64,000 nt of DNA, taken from NCBI GenBank assembly GCA_035545855.1, contig DASZXK010000034.1, forward strand, positions 1 through 64,000, given 5' to 3'. Made by a program: the position numbers and the translations under genes. The notes under the pieces were generated by a model that did no database searches, had not been told where the DNA came from, and worked only from the letters and a program-made list of their open reading frames with translations. Below, piece by piece: positions 16,589 through 24,505 of the stretch; position 1 is the first letter of the stretch; each line of letters opens with the position of its first letter. The DNA is from DASZVB01 sp035545855 (GTDB lineage Bacteria > Myxococcota_A > Polyangia > Polyangiales > Polyangiaceae).

Positions 16589-17482
16589 GTACCGTTCTTC
16601 GGTGGCCTTGCCCATCGTGTGGTAGCCCTTGTCGACGTAGATCACGGTGCCCGTGATTCCGCTGCCGAGCGGGCTCAGGAGGAACGCTGCGGCTCCGCCG
16701 ACCTCTTCGGCGGTGAGCTGTTCCTGGAGGGGGGCGTTGGCCGCCGTGTAGCGGATGGTCTCGTCGATGATGCCGATGGCGGAGGCGGCGCGGGACGCCC
16801 AGGGGCCGGCCGAGATGGAGTTCACGCGGAGGCCGTATTTCCGGCCCGCCTCGAAGGCGAGGGTGCGGGTGTCGCTCTCCAGCGCTGCCTTCGCCGAGGA
16901 CATGCCCCCGCCGTAACCCGGGCAGACGCGCTCCGCGGCGATGTACGAGAGGCACAGGAAGCTCCCCTTCGGTCGCACGAGCGGCGCGAGACGGCTCACC
17001 ATGGAGACGAAGGAGTAGGCGCTGACGGAGACGGCGGTGAGGTAGCCGCTACGGCTCGTCTCCAGCAGCGGCTTTTTGACCTCGGGACCGTTCGCGAGCG
17101 AGTGCACCACGATGTCCACCGGCTTTTCGCCGAAATCCGCCTGGAGCGCCTTCGCGAGGCCGTCGATCGAGAAGTCCCCGGCGCTCGCGTAGCGGCGGCT
17201 CGTCCGCACGTCTTCCGGGCAGTCGGCGAGGGTGTCGTACGCGGCGTCGAGCGCGTAGATCTTCTCGAAGGAGAGCAGCGAGCCGTCACTCATCTTCCGC
17301 GAGTCGTCGAACTTGCCGCGCTCGAGCATGGTGCGGAAGATGTTCAACGCGGGCGGCCAGGTCCCGGCGCAGACCGTCGCGCCGGCCTCGGCGAGGGCCT
17401 TCCCGATGGCCCAGCCGTAGCCGCCGTCGTCGGCGAGGCCCGCGATCAGAGCGCGCTTTCCGCGCAAATCGATGCTCAGCAT
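16577..17482 (-). CDS. fabI: Enoyl-[acyl-carrier-protein] reductase, plastid-type FabI
   Basis: A 301-residue short-chain dehydrogenase-type enoyl-ACP reductase, the last reduction step of fatty-acid elongation. The N-terminus LRGKRALIAGLADDGGYGWA is the cofactor fold with the FabI-style wide Gly pattern. The active-site block GYGGGMSSAKAALESDTR has Tyr and Lys eight apart, and it continues LAFEAGRKYGLRVNSISAGP. This block and the insertions before it (about 45-110) match the longer plant-plastid/apicomplexan form rather than the roughly 260-residue E. coli form. A -10-like TATGAT lies on the minus strand at 17524-17519, about 37 bp before the start, with no good -35. It is transcribed divergently from the phosphoesterase gene. 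Confidence 0.94.
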   Translation of the reverse strand: MLSIDLRGKRALIAGLADDGGYGWAIGKALAEAGATVCAGTWPPALNIFRTMLERGKFDDSRKMSDGSLLSFEKIYALDAAYDTLADCPEDVRTSRRYASAGDFSIDGLAKALQADFGEKPVDIVVHSLANGPEVKKPLLETSRSGYLTAVSVSAYSFVSMVSRLAPLVRPKGSFLCLSYIAAERVCPGYGGGMSSAKAALESDTRTLAFEAGRKYGLRVNSISAGPWASRAASAIGIIDETIRYTAANAPLQEQLTAEEVGGAAAFLLSPLGSGITGTVIYVDKGYHTMGKATEERYAAP

Positions 17483-17587
17483 GTTGACGAAGTCCTACCG
17501 TGGGAGAAAAGCGGGCGCATCATACACGAGCCCGCGACAATGGAAGCCCCGCGGGAGCTTCATCGCTCGTCGCGTCGCTCTTCCGGT

Positions 17588-17616
17588 CGGACACGCCGCG
17601 TCACGGCCTCTATACT
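17588..17616 (+). promoter_or_regulatory. Candidate promoter of a leaderless phosphoesterase mRNA
   Basis: CGGACA (17588-17593), a 17-bp spacer, TATACT (17611-17616), then 7 bp to the ATG at 17624. A transcript starting at the usual distance from this -10 would begin at or next to the start codon. Confidence 0.4.
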
Positions 17617-17623
17617 CGGCCTC

Positions 17624-18691
17624 ATGGAGCGCCGCGGCTGCGAGCGCCGGGAACCGTTCGGTTCCGGGAAGGTTCGTCTCGCGGCGGCTCTCGCGCTCTC
17701 GCTCGCCGCATGCCGGTCTCCGGCGCGCGAGTCGAGTCGGGGCGGAATTCCTGCCGAAAACGCGAGCGTTTCCTCGGTCGCGTCGAGCGCTGCAGGTCCG
17801 CGGCCCGAGGCGGTCGTGCCGAGCGCCGTGAGCCGGCTCCGAACGGTGTTCGTGATCCTGCTCGAGAACAAGGTCTGGTCGGAGCTCGAGGGCAGCGCGG
17901 ACGCGCCGTATCTGAACCGCGAGTTACTTCCGCGGGCGTCCGTCGCCGACGGCTATCGAGCGCCACTCGAGGGGAGACAGCACCCGAGCGAGCCGAACTA
18001 CGTCTGGCTCGAGGCCGGCGACAACCTCGGAATCCACGACGACGAACATCCGGCGAAGAACCACCGGAGCGAGAAGGAGCACCTGGTCACGTTGCTCGAC
18101 GCCGCGCGGATCTCCTGGCGCTCGTACCAGGAGGACATCCCCGGCGACCGGTGCCCCCTCGAGCCGGTCGGCATGTACGCGCCGAAGCACAATCCGATGG
18201 TGTTCTTCGACGACGTGACGGACGGAAATGACCCGCGTTCGGCCCGATGCATCGGCCACGTCCGCCCGCTCGCGGAGCTCGAGACGGATCTCGCGAAGGG
18301 CACGACGCCCCGGTACGCGTTCGTCACGCCGAACCAGTGCAACGACATGCACACGGCCTGCGATCCGGATCGAAACCCGATCCGTCAGGGGGATCGCTGG
18401 CTCGCGGAGTGGATGCCGAAGATCTTCGCCTCGGCCGCATACCGGGACGGCGGCGTCGTGTTCCTCACCTGGGACGAGGCGGAGGTCGCGCCGAGCTGTC
18501 TGCTCGGCGACTGCCCGTTCGGGCTGCTCGCGTTCTCTCCCCTCGCGAAGGGCGGCGGGTTCACCACCCATCGCACGTACGATCACAGCTCGCTCCTCAG
18601 GACGGTGCAGGAGATCTTCGGCGTCCGGCCGTTCCTCGGTCACGCGAAGTCGGCGGAGAGCCTCGCGGAGCTCTTCACCGCGTATCCGTAG
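17624..18691 (+). CDS. Phosphoesterase-family lipoprotein (phospholipase C / acid phosphatase type)
   Basis: A 355-residue exported protein: signal peptide with lipobox (LAAALALSLAAC), low-complexity linker, then a phosphoesterase domain of the phospholipase C/AcpA family (alkaline phosphatase-like fold). Recognisable blocks: VFVILLENKVWSELEGS at the N-terminus with the family's E-N motif, HPSEPNYVWLEAGDNLGI, RYAFVTPNQCNDMHTACDP, VVFLTWDEAE and the metal-site-like TYDHSSLLRTVQEIFG near the end. It probably hydrolyses phosphomonoesters or phospholipids outside the inner membrane; the substrate cannot be told. I chose ATG 17624 because it starts the signal peptide; longer in-frame extension is antisense to fabI. 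Its last 17 bases overlap the convergent ABC ATPase gene. Confidence 0.88.
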   Translation: MERRGCERREPFGSGKVRLAAALALSLAACRSPARESSRGGIPAENASVSSVASSAAGPRPEAVVPSAVSRLRTVFVILLENKVWSELEGSADAPYLNRELLPRASVADGYRAPLEGRQHPSEPNYVWLEAGDNLGIHDDEHPAKNHRSEKEHLVTLLDAARISWRSYQEDIPGDRCPLEPVGMYAPKHNPMVFFDDVTDGNDPRSARCIGHVRPLAELETDLAKGTTPRYAFVTPNQCNDMHTACDPDRNPIRQGDRWLAEWMPKIFASAAYRDGGVVFLTWDEAEVAPSCLLGDCPFGLLAFSPLAKGGGFTTHRTYDHSSLLRTVQEIFGVRPFLGHAKSAESLAELFTAYP

Positions 18692-19364
18692 GCGTCGGGA
18701 GCTCGGCGAGCGCTCCACCCTCGAGTCGGAGCACTCTCCCGGCCATCCGGTGCGCGAGGGAGATCTGATGCGTCACGAGGACGACGGTCACCCTGCCGGC
18801 GGTGACGTCGAGGATCGTTCGCGCGACGCCCTCCGCGGTCTCCGGGTCGAGGGCGCTCGTCGGCTCGTCGAGGAGGAGGACCTTCGGATCTTGCGCGAGC
18901 GCGCGCGCGAGGGCGACGCGCTGTCGCTGTCCGCCCGAGAGCTGGTGCGGGTACGCCCCCGCGCGCTCCGCGAGCCCGACCGCGCGGAGGAGCTCCTGCG
19001 CTCGCTCGCGGGCCTCGCGCGCCGGAACGTGTTTCACGACCCGCGGGGACAGGGACACGTTCTCTTCCGCGGTGAGGTGCGGGAACAGGTGGTGTTCCTG
19101 GAACGCGAAGCCGACCGCGCCGCGAAGGCGGATCAGGTCCGGTTCGGACAGTGACCTTAGGCCCGGGTCCAGCTCGAAGCCCGCGATGGTCGCGGCGCCC
19201 TCGTCGAACGTCTCGAGTCCGTTCAGACAGCGGAGGAGAGTCGTCTTCCCGCACCCCGACTCTCCGACGATGGCGACGACCTCGCCCGCGCCGATCTCCG
19301 CGCTGACGCCGGAGAGCGTCCGCACGTCTCCCCGGCGCTTACCGAGCTTCCGGATGCTGATCAC
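18675..19364 (-). CDS. Polar amino-acid ABC transporter ATP-binding protein
   Basis: A 229-residue ABC ATPase of the GlnQ/HisP (polar amino acid) type. Walker A GESGCGKTTLLRCLNGLE, Q-loop region FAFQEHHLFPHLTAEENVSL, signature LSGGQRQRVALARALAQ, Walker B VLLLDEPTSALD and H-loop VTHQ are all intact. It energises the fused permease encoded just upstream, which it overlaps by 26 bp. The N-terminus (MISIRKLGKRRGDVRTL) is normal for the family. Confidence 0.94.
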   Translation of the reverse strand: MISIRKLGKRRGDVRTLSGVSAEIGAGEVVAIVGESGCGKTTLLRCLNGLETFDEGAATIAGFELDPGLRSLSEPDLIRLRGAVGFAFQEHHLFPHLTAEENVSLSPRVVKHVPAREARERAQELLRAVGLAERAGAYPHQLSGGQRQRVALARALAQDPKVLLLDEPTSALDPETAEGVARTILDVTAGRVTVVLVTHQISLAHRMAGRVLRLEGGALAELPTPTDTR

Positions 19365-20844
19365 GGCGAAGGGCTCCTTCGAGACGAGCGGCGAGGCGCG
19401 AGAGCGGGTAGCTCATGGCGAAGTACAGGGCGGCACAGGCGAGGCCGGGGACGAGCCAGCCGCGGAGATCGACGGCGGCGATCGTCATCCGCTTCGTGAG
19501 CTCGACGACGGTGATGACGCTGACGAGCGACGAGTCCTTGAGGAGCGCGACGAAGTCGTTCGTCATCGAGGGGAGCGCGATCCGGAAGGACTGCGGCAGG
19601 AGGACGTGGCGGAGCGCCTGGAATCGCGTGAGACCGAGCGCGCGGGCCGCCTCGCCCTGGCCGCTCGGGACGGCGAGGAGCGCGCCGCGGTGGATCTCCG
19701 CCTCGTAGGCGCCGTAGTTCATCGCGAGGGCGAGCACGGCGGCGGCCCACGGCGGGAGCCGGAACACCGGAGCGAGCCCGAAATAGAGCACGTAGAGCTG
19801 GAGGAGGAGCGGCGTCCCGCGGAAGAGCTCGATGTACGTCACGGCGAACGCGCGGAGCGGGCCGCGGCGTCCGAGGCGGCAGAGCGCGAGCCCGAGCCCG
19901 AGGGGGAGCGCGAGGGCGAACGCCGCGGTCGAGAGCGCGAGCGTCACCAGCGCGCCCGCGAGGAAGAGGCGCGTGTCCGCGAAAGACCACGCGCGCGAGA
20001 CGGCGCTCGGCGGCGGAGGCGCGGTGGCCGCGCCCGTCTCGAGTCGATGCGACAGCTCGACTTGACGGAAGTCCCAGAGCTTCCATTTCTCGAGGATCCG
20101 TTCGAGGGTTCCGCTCCTCCGGAGCCTGCCGAGCGCCTCGTTCAGCCGCGCGACGAGCGCCTCGTCGCCGTGGCGGACCCCGATGGCGTACGTGCCGCGC
20201 GCCACGTCGTCCCTGACGCAGTCGACGTCGGGACGGACGCAGCCGTATCGATCGGCGATGACGTGATCGAGGAGGACTCCGGAGATCCGCCCGAGGGCGA
20301 GGTCCGCGTAGGGCTCCGAGACGCCTTCGTACAGCACCGGCTCGAACCCACGGCCGCGGAGCAGATCGTCCGCGAAGGACTGGTTCAGGGTCCCGATGCG
20401 CCCCCCGGCGAGTGCGTCGAGCGACTTCCGGCCGTCGCCGCGCTTCACCGCGAGCGTCTCGCCGAAGGAGAAGTACGGCAGGGTGAGGAGGATCCTCGCG
20501 CGGCGAGAGGGCGTGTCCTCGAGGCCGTTCATGGCGACGTCGAAATCGCCGCGCTCGAGGGAGGGAACGAGCGTCGACCAGTCCGCCTGGGAGAACCGTG
20601 CCCGGACGCCGACGTCCGCCGCGAGCGCGTCGGCGATGTCCACCTCGAAGCCGATGAGTTTCCTCCTGGGGTCGTTCGGGTCCTCGAACACGAACGGCTC
20701 GCCGCCCTGCGCGTCCGCGCCGAAGACGAGCTCTCCGCGCGCCCTGGCCGCCGAGAGCGTGTCGGCCCGAGCGGGACCCGCCACGCAGGCGACGGTGAAC
20801 GCCGCGAGCGCGCGGAGCTTCACGACCCGGACCTTTCGGCTCAT
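19339..20844 (-). CDS. Amino-acid ABC transporter: substrate-binding protein fused to permease
   Basis: A 501-residue fusion. Residues 1-27 are a signal peptide (LRALAAFTVACVAGPARA). About 30-265 is a family-3 solute-binding domain (LVFGADAQGGEPFVFED, IGFEVDIADALAADVG, GDFDVAMNGLEDTPSRR, LNEALGRLRRSGTLERIL). About 290-495 is a His/Glu-type permease with TYIELFRGTPLLLQLYVLYF and the EAA loop EAARALGLTRFQALRHVLLP. The binding domain is therefore tethered to its own channel. With the ATPase downstream this makes a complete two-gene importer for a polar amino acid; the ligand cannot be read from the sequence. Such fusions are known in several phyla. Confidence 0.92.
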   Translation of the reverse strand: MSRKVRVVKLRALAAFTVACVAGPARADTLSAARARGELVFGADAQGGEPFVFEDPNDPRRKLIGFEVDIADALAADVGVRARFSQADWSTLVPSLERGDFDVAMNGLEDTPSRRARILLTLPYFSFGETLAVKRGDGRKSLDALAGGRIGTLNQSFADDLLRGRGFEPVLYEGVSEPYADLALGRISGVLLDHVIADRYGCVRPDVDCVRDDVARGTYAIGVRHGDEALVARLNEALGRLRRSGTLERILEKWKLWDFRQVELSHRLETGAATAPPPPSAVSRAWSFADTRLFLAGALVTLALSTAAFALALPLGLGLALCRLGRRGPLRAFAVTYIELFRGTPLLLQLYVLYFGLAPVFRLPPWAAAVLALAMNYGAYEAEIHRGALLAVPSGQGEAARALGLTRFQALRHVLLPQSFRIALPSMTNDFVALLKDSSLVSVITVVELTKRMTIAAVDLRGWLVPGLACAALYFAMSYPLSRLAARLEGALRRDQHPEAR

Positions 20845-20922
20845 CGCGGTGCTCGCACGAGCCTCTCACGAATGCAGGGCGTCTGCGAAGTCGGGTCCGC
20901 CGGCGACGGCCTCGTTCTCCCC

Positions 20923-20939
20923 CGCGCGGCGGCCGCGCG
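20923..20939 (-). terminator. GC hairpin immediately after hisF
   Basis: CGCGCGG/CCGCGCG stem with a 3-nt loop directly downstream of the hisF stop. It has no U-tract. It may mark the end of the hisHF transcript. Confidence 0.3.
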
Positions 20940-21728
20940 TCAGTCGAGCGGGCGAGGCATCCGGACCTTCACCCCGCGGCTCCGGAGGTGCTCCTTCAGC
21001 GCCGGGATCGTGTACTCGCCGTAGTGGACCATGGAGGCGACCAGGGCCGCGTCGGCGTGGCCTTCCGTGAGCGCCTCGTAGAGGTGCTCGGGCTTCCCCG
21101 CGCCGCCGGATGCGATCACCGGGATCGTCACGGAGTCCGCGACGGCGCGAGTGAGGACCAGCTCGTACCCCTCGCGGGTGCCGTCGGCGTCGATGGAATT
21201 GACGACGAGCTCGCCGGCGCCGAGTGCTTCTCCGCGCTTCGCCCAGGCGATCGCGTCGAGGCCCGTCCGCGTGCGGCCGCCGTGAATCACGATCTCGTAG
21301 CCCGACGGGATGCTCTCCGATTTTTCGACGCGGAGCACGTCCATGGAGAGGACGACGCTCTGCGCTCCGATGGCGTCCGAGCAGCGGGTGACGAGCTCCG
21401 GGTCCTTCACGGCCGCGCTGTTGACGTTGATCTTCTCCGCCCCCGCGAGGCGGAGCGCCGTCGCGTCTTCCACGGAGCGGATGCCGCCACCGACGGAGAA
21501 GGGGATGAACACCTCCGCGGCGACCCGCTCGACGACGTCCAGCATGATCCCTCGGCCGTCGCTCGACGCGGTGATGTCGTAGAACACGAGCTCGTCGAGC
21601 CCCGCCTGGTAGTACTCGCGGGCCTTTTCCACCGGGTCCCCGATGTCCTTCGTGTCCACGAACTTCACGCTCTTCGCGAGCTTGCCGTCGCGGACGTCCA
21701 GACAGGCGATGACGCGCTTGCTCAGCAT
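20940..21728 (-). CDS. hisF: Imidazole glycerol phosphate synthase subunit HisF
   Basis: A 262-residue TIM barrel, the cyclase subunit of imidazole glycerol phosphate synthase in histidine biosynthesis. It uses ammonia from HisH to make IGP and AICAR. Seen: RVIACLDVRDGK with the first catalytic Asp, SVKFVDTKDIGDPVEKA, ELVFYDITASSDGR, the phosphate-binding SVGGGIRSVEDA, VVLSMDV with the second catalytic Asp, NSIDADGTREGYEL and the second phosphate loop VIASGGAGKPEHL. Start ATG 21728 fits the family; the long in-frame extension upstream is antisense/other-frame to hisH. It overlaps hisH by 7 bp. No other his genes are in the window. Confidence 0.96.
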   Translation of the reverse strand: MLSKRVIACLDVRDGKLAKSVKFVDTKDIGDPVEKAREYYQAGLDELVFYDITASSDGRGIMLDVVERVAAEVFIPFSVGGGIRSVEDATALRLAGAEKINVNSAAVKDPELVTRCSDAIGAQSVVLSMDVLRVEKSESIPSGYEIVIHGGRTRTGLDAIAWAKRGEALGAGELVVNSIDADGTREGYELVLTRAVADSVTIPVIASGGAGKPEHLYEALTEGHADAALVASMVHYGEYTIPALKEHLRSRGVKVRMPRPLD

Positions 21729-22339
21729 GACCCGTCCCACTTCGAGAACCGGCGGAGCAGCGCGAGGCCGAGCGGGCCGCTCTTCTCCGGGTGGAATTGC
21801 GTGGCGAAGAGGTTGTCCTTCCCGAGGGCGCAGCAGAACGACCCGCCGTAGTCGGCCGTGGCAAACACGCGCTCCGGCTCCTTCGGGCTCGGGTAGAAGG
21901 AGTGGACGAAGTAGAACTCGTCCCCCGGCTCGATCTCGCGGAGGAGCGGGTGCGGGCGTTCCACGCGGACGGCGTTCCACCCCATGTGCGGAACCTTGAG
22001 TCGCGGATCGGCGAGGCGGAACCGTACCGTCGCGCCCGGGAGGAGCCCGAGACACGGCGTGTCGCCCTCCTCCGAGCGATCCAGGACGATCTGGCAGCCG
22101 ATGCAGATCCCGAGGAGAGGCGTGCCCCGGCCGAAGGATTCGCGGAGCGCATCGTCGAGCCCTCGCAGGACGACCGTCTCCATCGCGCTCCGGGCGGCGC
22201 CGACCCCCGGGAAGATGATCCGCTCGGCCTTCCTGAGAGCGTCCGGATCCTGCGTGATGACCGACTCGATCCCCGCGGCGCGACACGCCCGCTGGACGCT
22301 CCGGAGGTTCCCGGCGTTGTAGTCGACGATGGTGATCAT
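21722..22339 (-). CDS. hisH: Imidazole glycerol phosphate synthase glutaminase subunit HisH
   Basis: A 205-residue class I glutamine amidotransferase that supplies ammonia to HisF. MITIVDYNAGNLRSVQRA is the family N-terminus. The nucleophile Cys is in LLGICIGCQIVLD; the usual GMQ is GCQ here, leaving a second Cys next to the oxyanion region. The catalytic His/Glu pair is in TQFHPEKSGPLG. HVSF-like elements (HSFYPSP, PHMGWN) are present. The gene precedes and overlaps hisF, as in most his operons, so the two chains are probably made together. Confidence 0.95.
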   Translation of the reverse strand: MITIVDYNAGNLRSVQRACRAAGIESVITQDPDALRKAERIIFPGVGAARSAMETVVLRGLDDALRESFGRGTPLLGICIGCQIVLDRSEEGDTPCLGLLPGATVRFRLADPRLKVPHMGWNAVRVERPHPLLREIEPGDEFYFVHSFYPSPKEPERVFATADYGGSFCCALGKDNLFATQFHPEKSGPLGLALLRRFSKWDGSC

Positions 22340-22439
22340 CGGGGGCAGGCCGATGTAGCACAGCTCGCCGGGAGCGGCTCGCGTCCCGCCCGAACCGCTG
22401 CGGACGACGCCGGACGGAAACGAGCGCGTTCAGCGGGCG

Positions 22440-24422
22440 TCACGGGCCGGCCTGGTCCGGCTCGGCGGCGGCGCCGCCCGCGCGCCCGGCTGCCCCCTTC
22501 GGATACTTCGTCTTGTAGATCCGGAGCGGTTCCTTCACGAGGTATTCCTGCAGGAACCCCTTGTCGACGTCCGCCTTGATGATCCTCGCGATCTCGGGGT
22601 TCTGCATGTTCGCGATCACGTACTCGGCGCGGGCTCTCTCCTCGATCATGTAGACGTCCGACACCGGACCGAGGTGCGGGACGATGCGGCTGTTCGCGGC
22701 CACGCTCGCACCCCGAGGAAGCGAGCGCGCGAACGCTTCGATCCAGGCGACGTTCCCGCCCGGAAGAGGCCGCATCGTGCCCTCGCGACTGAGCGGTCGG
22801 AAGCCGGCGATGAAGGTCTCGTTCTCCACGAGGCCGCCGAACTTGTAGGACACGAGCAGCGAGGACACGAGCACGCCGAGAGACAGGGCGCGCGCCGTCC
22901 GGGGCCCGGACGCTCCGAGGGGGAGGCGCCCGGCGCCCCGGATCCGCGCGAGCGCTGCCGTCGCGAGCCCGAACATCACCGGGACGAGGGTGCTCGAGTA
23001 CTGCGCGTGAACGCTGTAGAGGTGCTGCGTCGCGAGCAGCGTCACGGCGAACCCGTAGAGGAGCTGGACGCGCCCGCGGGCGAGGAGGGGCAGCCCGAGG
23101 AGCGGCGCGAGCAGGATCGCGACGTAGTCGACCTTCCCCTCCGAGAGGACCCGGGAGAGCGTGAAGAGCGGGTCGCCGATCACCGTCTCCACGAGGGCCC
23201 GCGTCGAGCGGCCGGAGGGGATCATCTCCTCGTAGAAGAGCGCGTAGCCGCCGCGCCCGCTCGCGGGCTGATTCAGCGGGTCAGCGTGACCCATGAAGAC
23301 GATCTTCGCGACGAGAAAGTAGGTGACGGACACGGCGAGCGTGGCCCAGCCGATCCGGCGCTCCGTGCCGTCTTTCGCGAAGAGACACGAGATCCCGACG
23401 AGCGATGTCGCGATCGCCACGTCTTCTCGAACGAGGAGCAGCACGCCGAGCGTCAGGAGCGCGGCTCTCGGCCGCTTCTCGTCGATGAAGACGAGGAACC
23501 AGAGGAAGGGCGTCACGCACAGGGCGATGGAGTGGAAGTCGAAGAGATTCACGCCGTGGAGCGCGGGGTACGCGAGGTACGCCGTCGCGAGGGCGAGCGC
23601 CGCGCCGCGGTGGCCGACGCGGGAGCGCGTCAGGCGGTAGACGGGTATCGCTCCCGACGCGAGCCACACGGCTTGCAGCACGAGCATCGTCTCCGCGAAC
23701 GGGTAGACGAGATAGAAGAGCGAGAGCGGGACGAGGATCGGATCGAAGTGCCCCGTCGTGTGGGTGCCACCGCCGCACAGCGAGCACCCGAGCGGCACGC
23801 CCTGGCTCGACTTGCGGAAGACGCTCATGTAGTAGCCGAGATCGCTCCGGCCCGTGTTCATGCTCACGTGGTTGATGAACGCGAGACGGACGACGAGGAT
23901 CGTGTACGCGGCGGTCACGGCGAAGAGGAGCGCGCCGGCGAGAGGTTTCGCGAGCCGGAAGGACCGTCGACCTTCGTCCGTGTCGAACTGGTAGACCGTG
24001 TGCGCGACGAGGAGCCCCGCGACCCCGGAGACGAGCAGCACGGACCATCCCCGCTGAATCTCGAGCGGCTCGCGGACGACGAGCACGAGGGGCACGGCTC
24101 CGAGGAAGGAGAGCCGGTTCAGCCCGTCGCGGTACCGTGCGCGGAGCGGCCGCGAATCGCCCCGCATCGCGAACCCCTTCGCGATCGCGAGCGCGACGAG
24201 CGCCGTCCCGAGCGTGAAGAGCAGGAACGGGACCGCCGTCGCGGGCGAGGGGAGTACGCGAGCGTGCCGCGCCCGCTCGACCTGGACCAGTCGGAGGGAA
24301 GCCGCGAGCCCGGCGCCGAGGACGAGGGGCCAGCCGACGGCGCCGATCCCGAGCTCCGGCACGACCATCGCGATGCGATCGACCCATCGCGAAAAGCGAG
24401 TCGTCCGGGCCGCGGTTTCCAT
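22440..24422 (-). CDS. DUF2079 polytopic membrane protein
   Basis: A roughly 660-residue protein with many membrane helices and the DUF2079 layout: an early acidic loop (SMNTGRSDLGYYMSVFR), THTTGHFDPILVPLSLFYLV, AIPVYRLTRSRVGHRG, then LHGVNLFDFHSIALCVTPFL and LLVREDVAIATSLV. The last 150 residues form a soluble domain with VYMIEERARAEYVIANMQN. The family is distantly related to GT-C glycosyltransferases, but no activity is known. The start is uncertain: ATG 24422 (METAARTTRF) is preferred; a GTG at 24491 would add 23 residues almost to the clpA stop. The last 25 residues are Ala/Gly-rich. Confidence 0.82.
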   Translation of the reverse strand: METAARTTRFSRWVDRIAMVVPELGIGAVGWPLVLGAGLAASLRLVQVERARHARVLPSPATAVPFLLFTLGTALVALAIAKGFAMRGDSRPLRARYRDGLNRLSFLGAVPLVLVVREPLEIQRGWSVLLVSGVAGLLVAHTVYQFDTDEGRRSFRLAKPLAGALLFAVTAAYTILVVRLAFINHVSMNTGRSDLGYYMSVFRKSSQGVPLGCSLCGGGTHTTGHFDPILVPLSLFYLVYPFAETMLVLQAVWLASGAIPVYRLTRSRVGHRGAALALATAYLAYPALHGVNLFDFHSIALCVTPFLWFLVFIDEKRPRAALLTLGVLLLVREDVAIATSLVGISCLFAKDGTERRIGWATLAVSVTYFLVAKIVFMGHADPLNQPASGRGGYALFYEEMIPSGRSTRALVETVIGDPLFTLSRVLSEGKVDYVAILLAPLLGLPLLARGRVQLLYGFAVTLLATQHLYSVHAQYSSTLVPVMFGLATAALARIRGAGRLPLGASGPRTARALSLGVLVSSLLVSYKFGGLVENETFIAGFRPLSREGTMRPLPGGNVAWIEAFARSLPRGASVAANSRIVPHLGPVSDVYMIEERARAEYVIANMQNPEIARIIKADVDKGFLQEYLVKEPLRIYKTKYPKGAAGRAGGAAAEPDQAGP

Positions 24423-24505
24423 GTCGGTGGGCGAGGACGTCTTCGGCGCCTCGCGGGCGCGCGAGCATACCCCGACTCCGAGCCCCGCCACCCCCGGGAA
24501 GAGGC

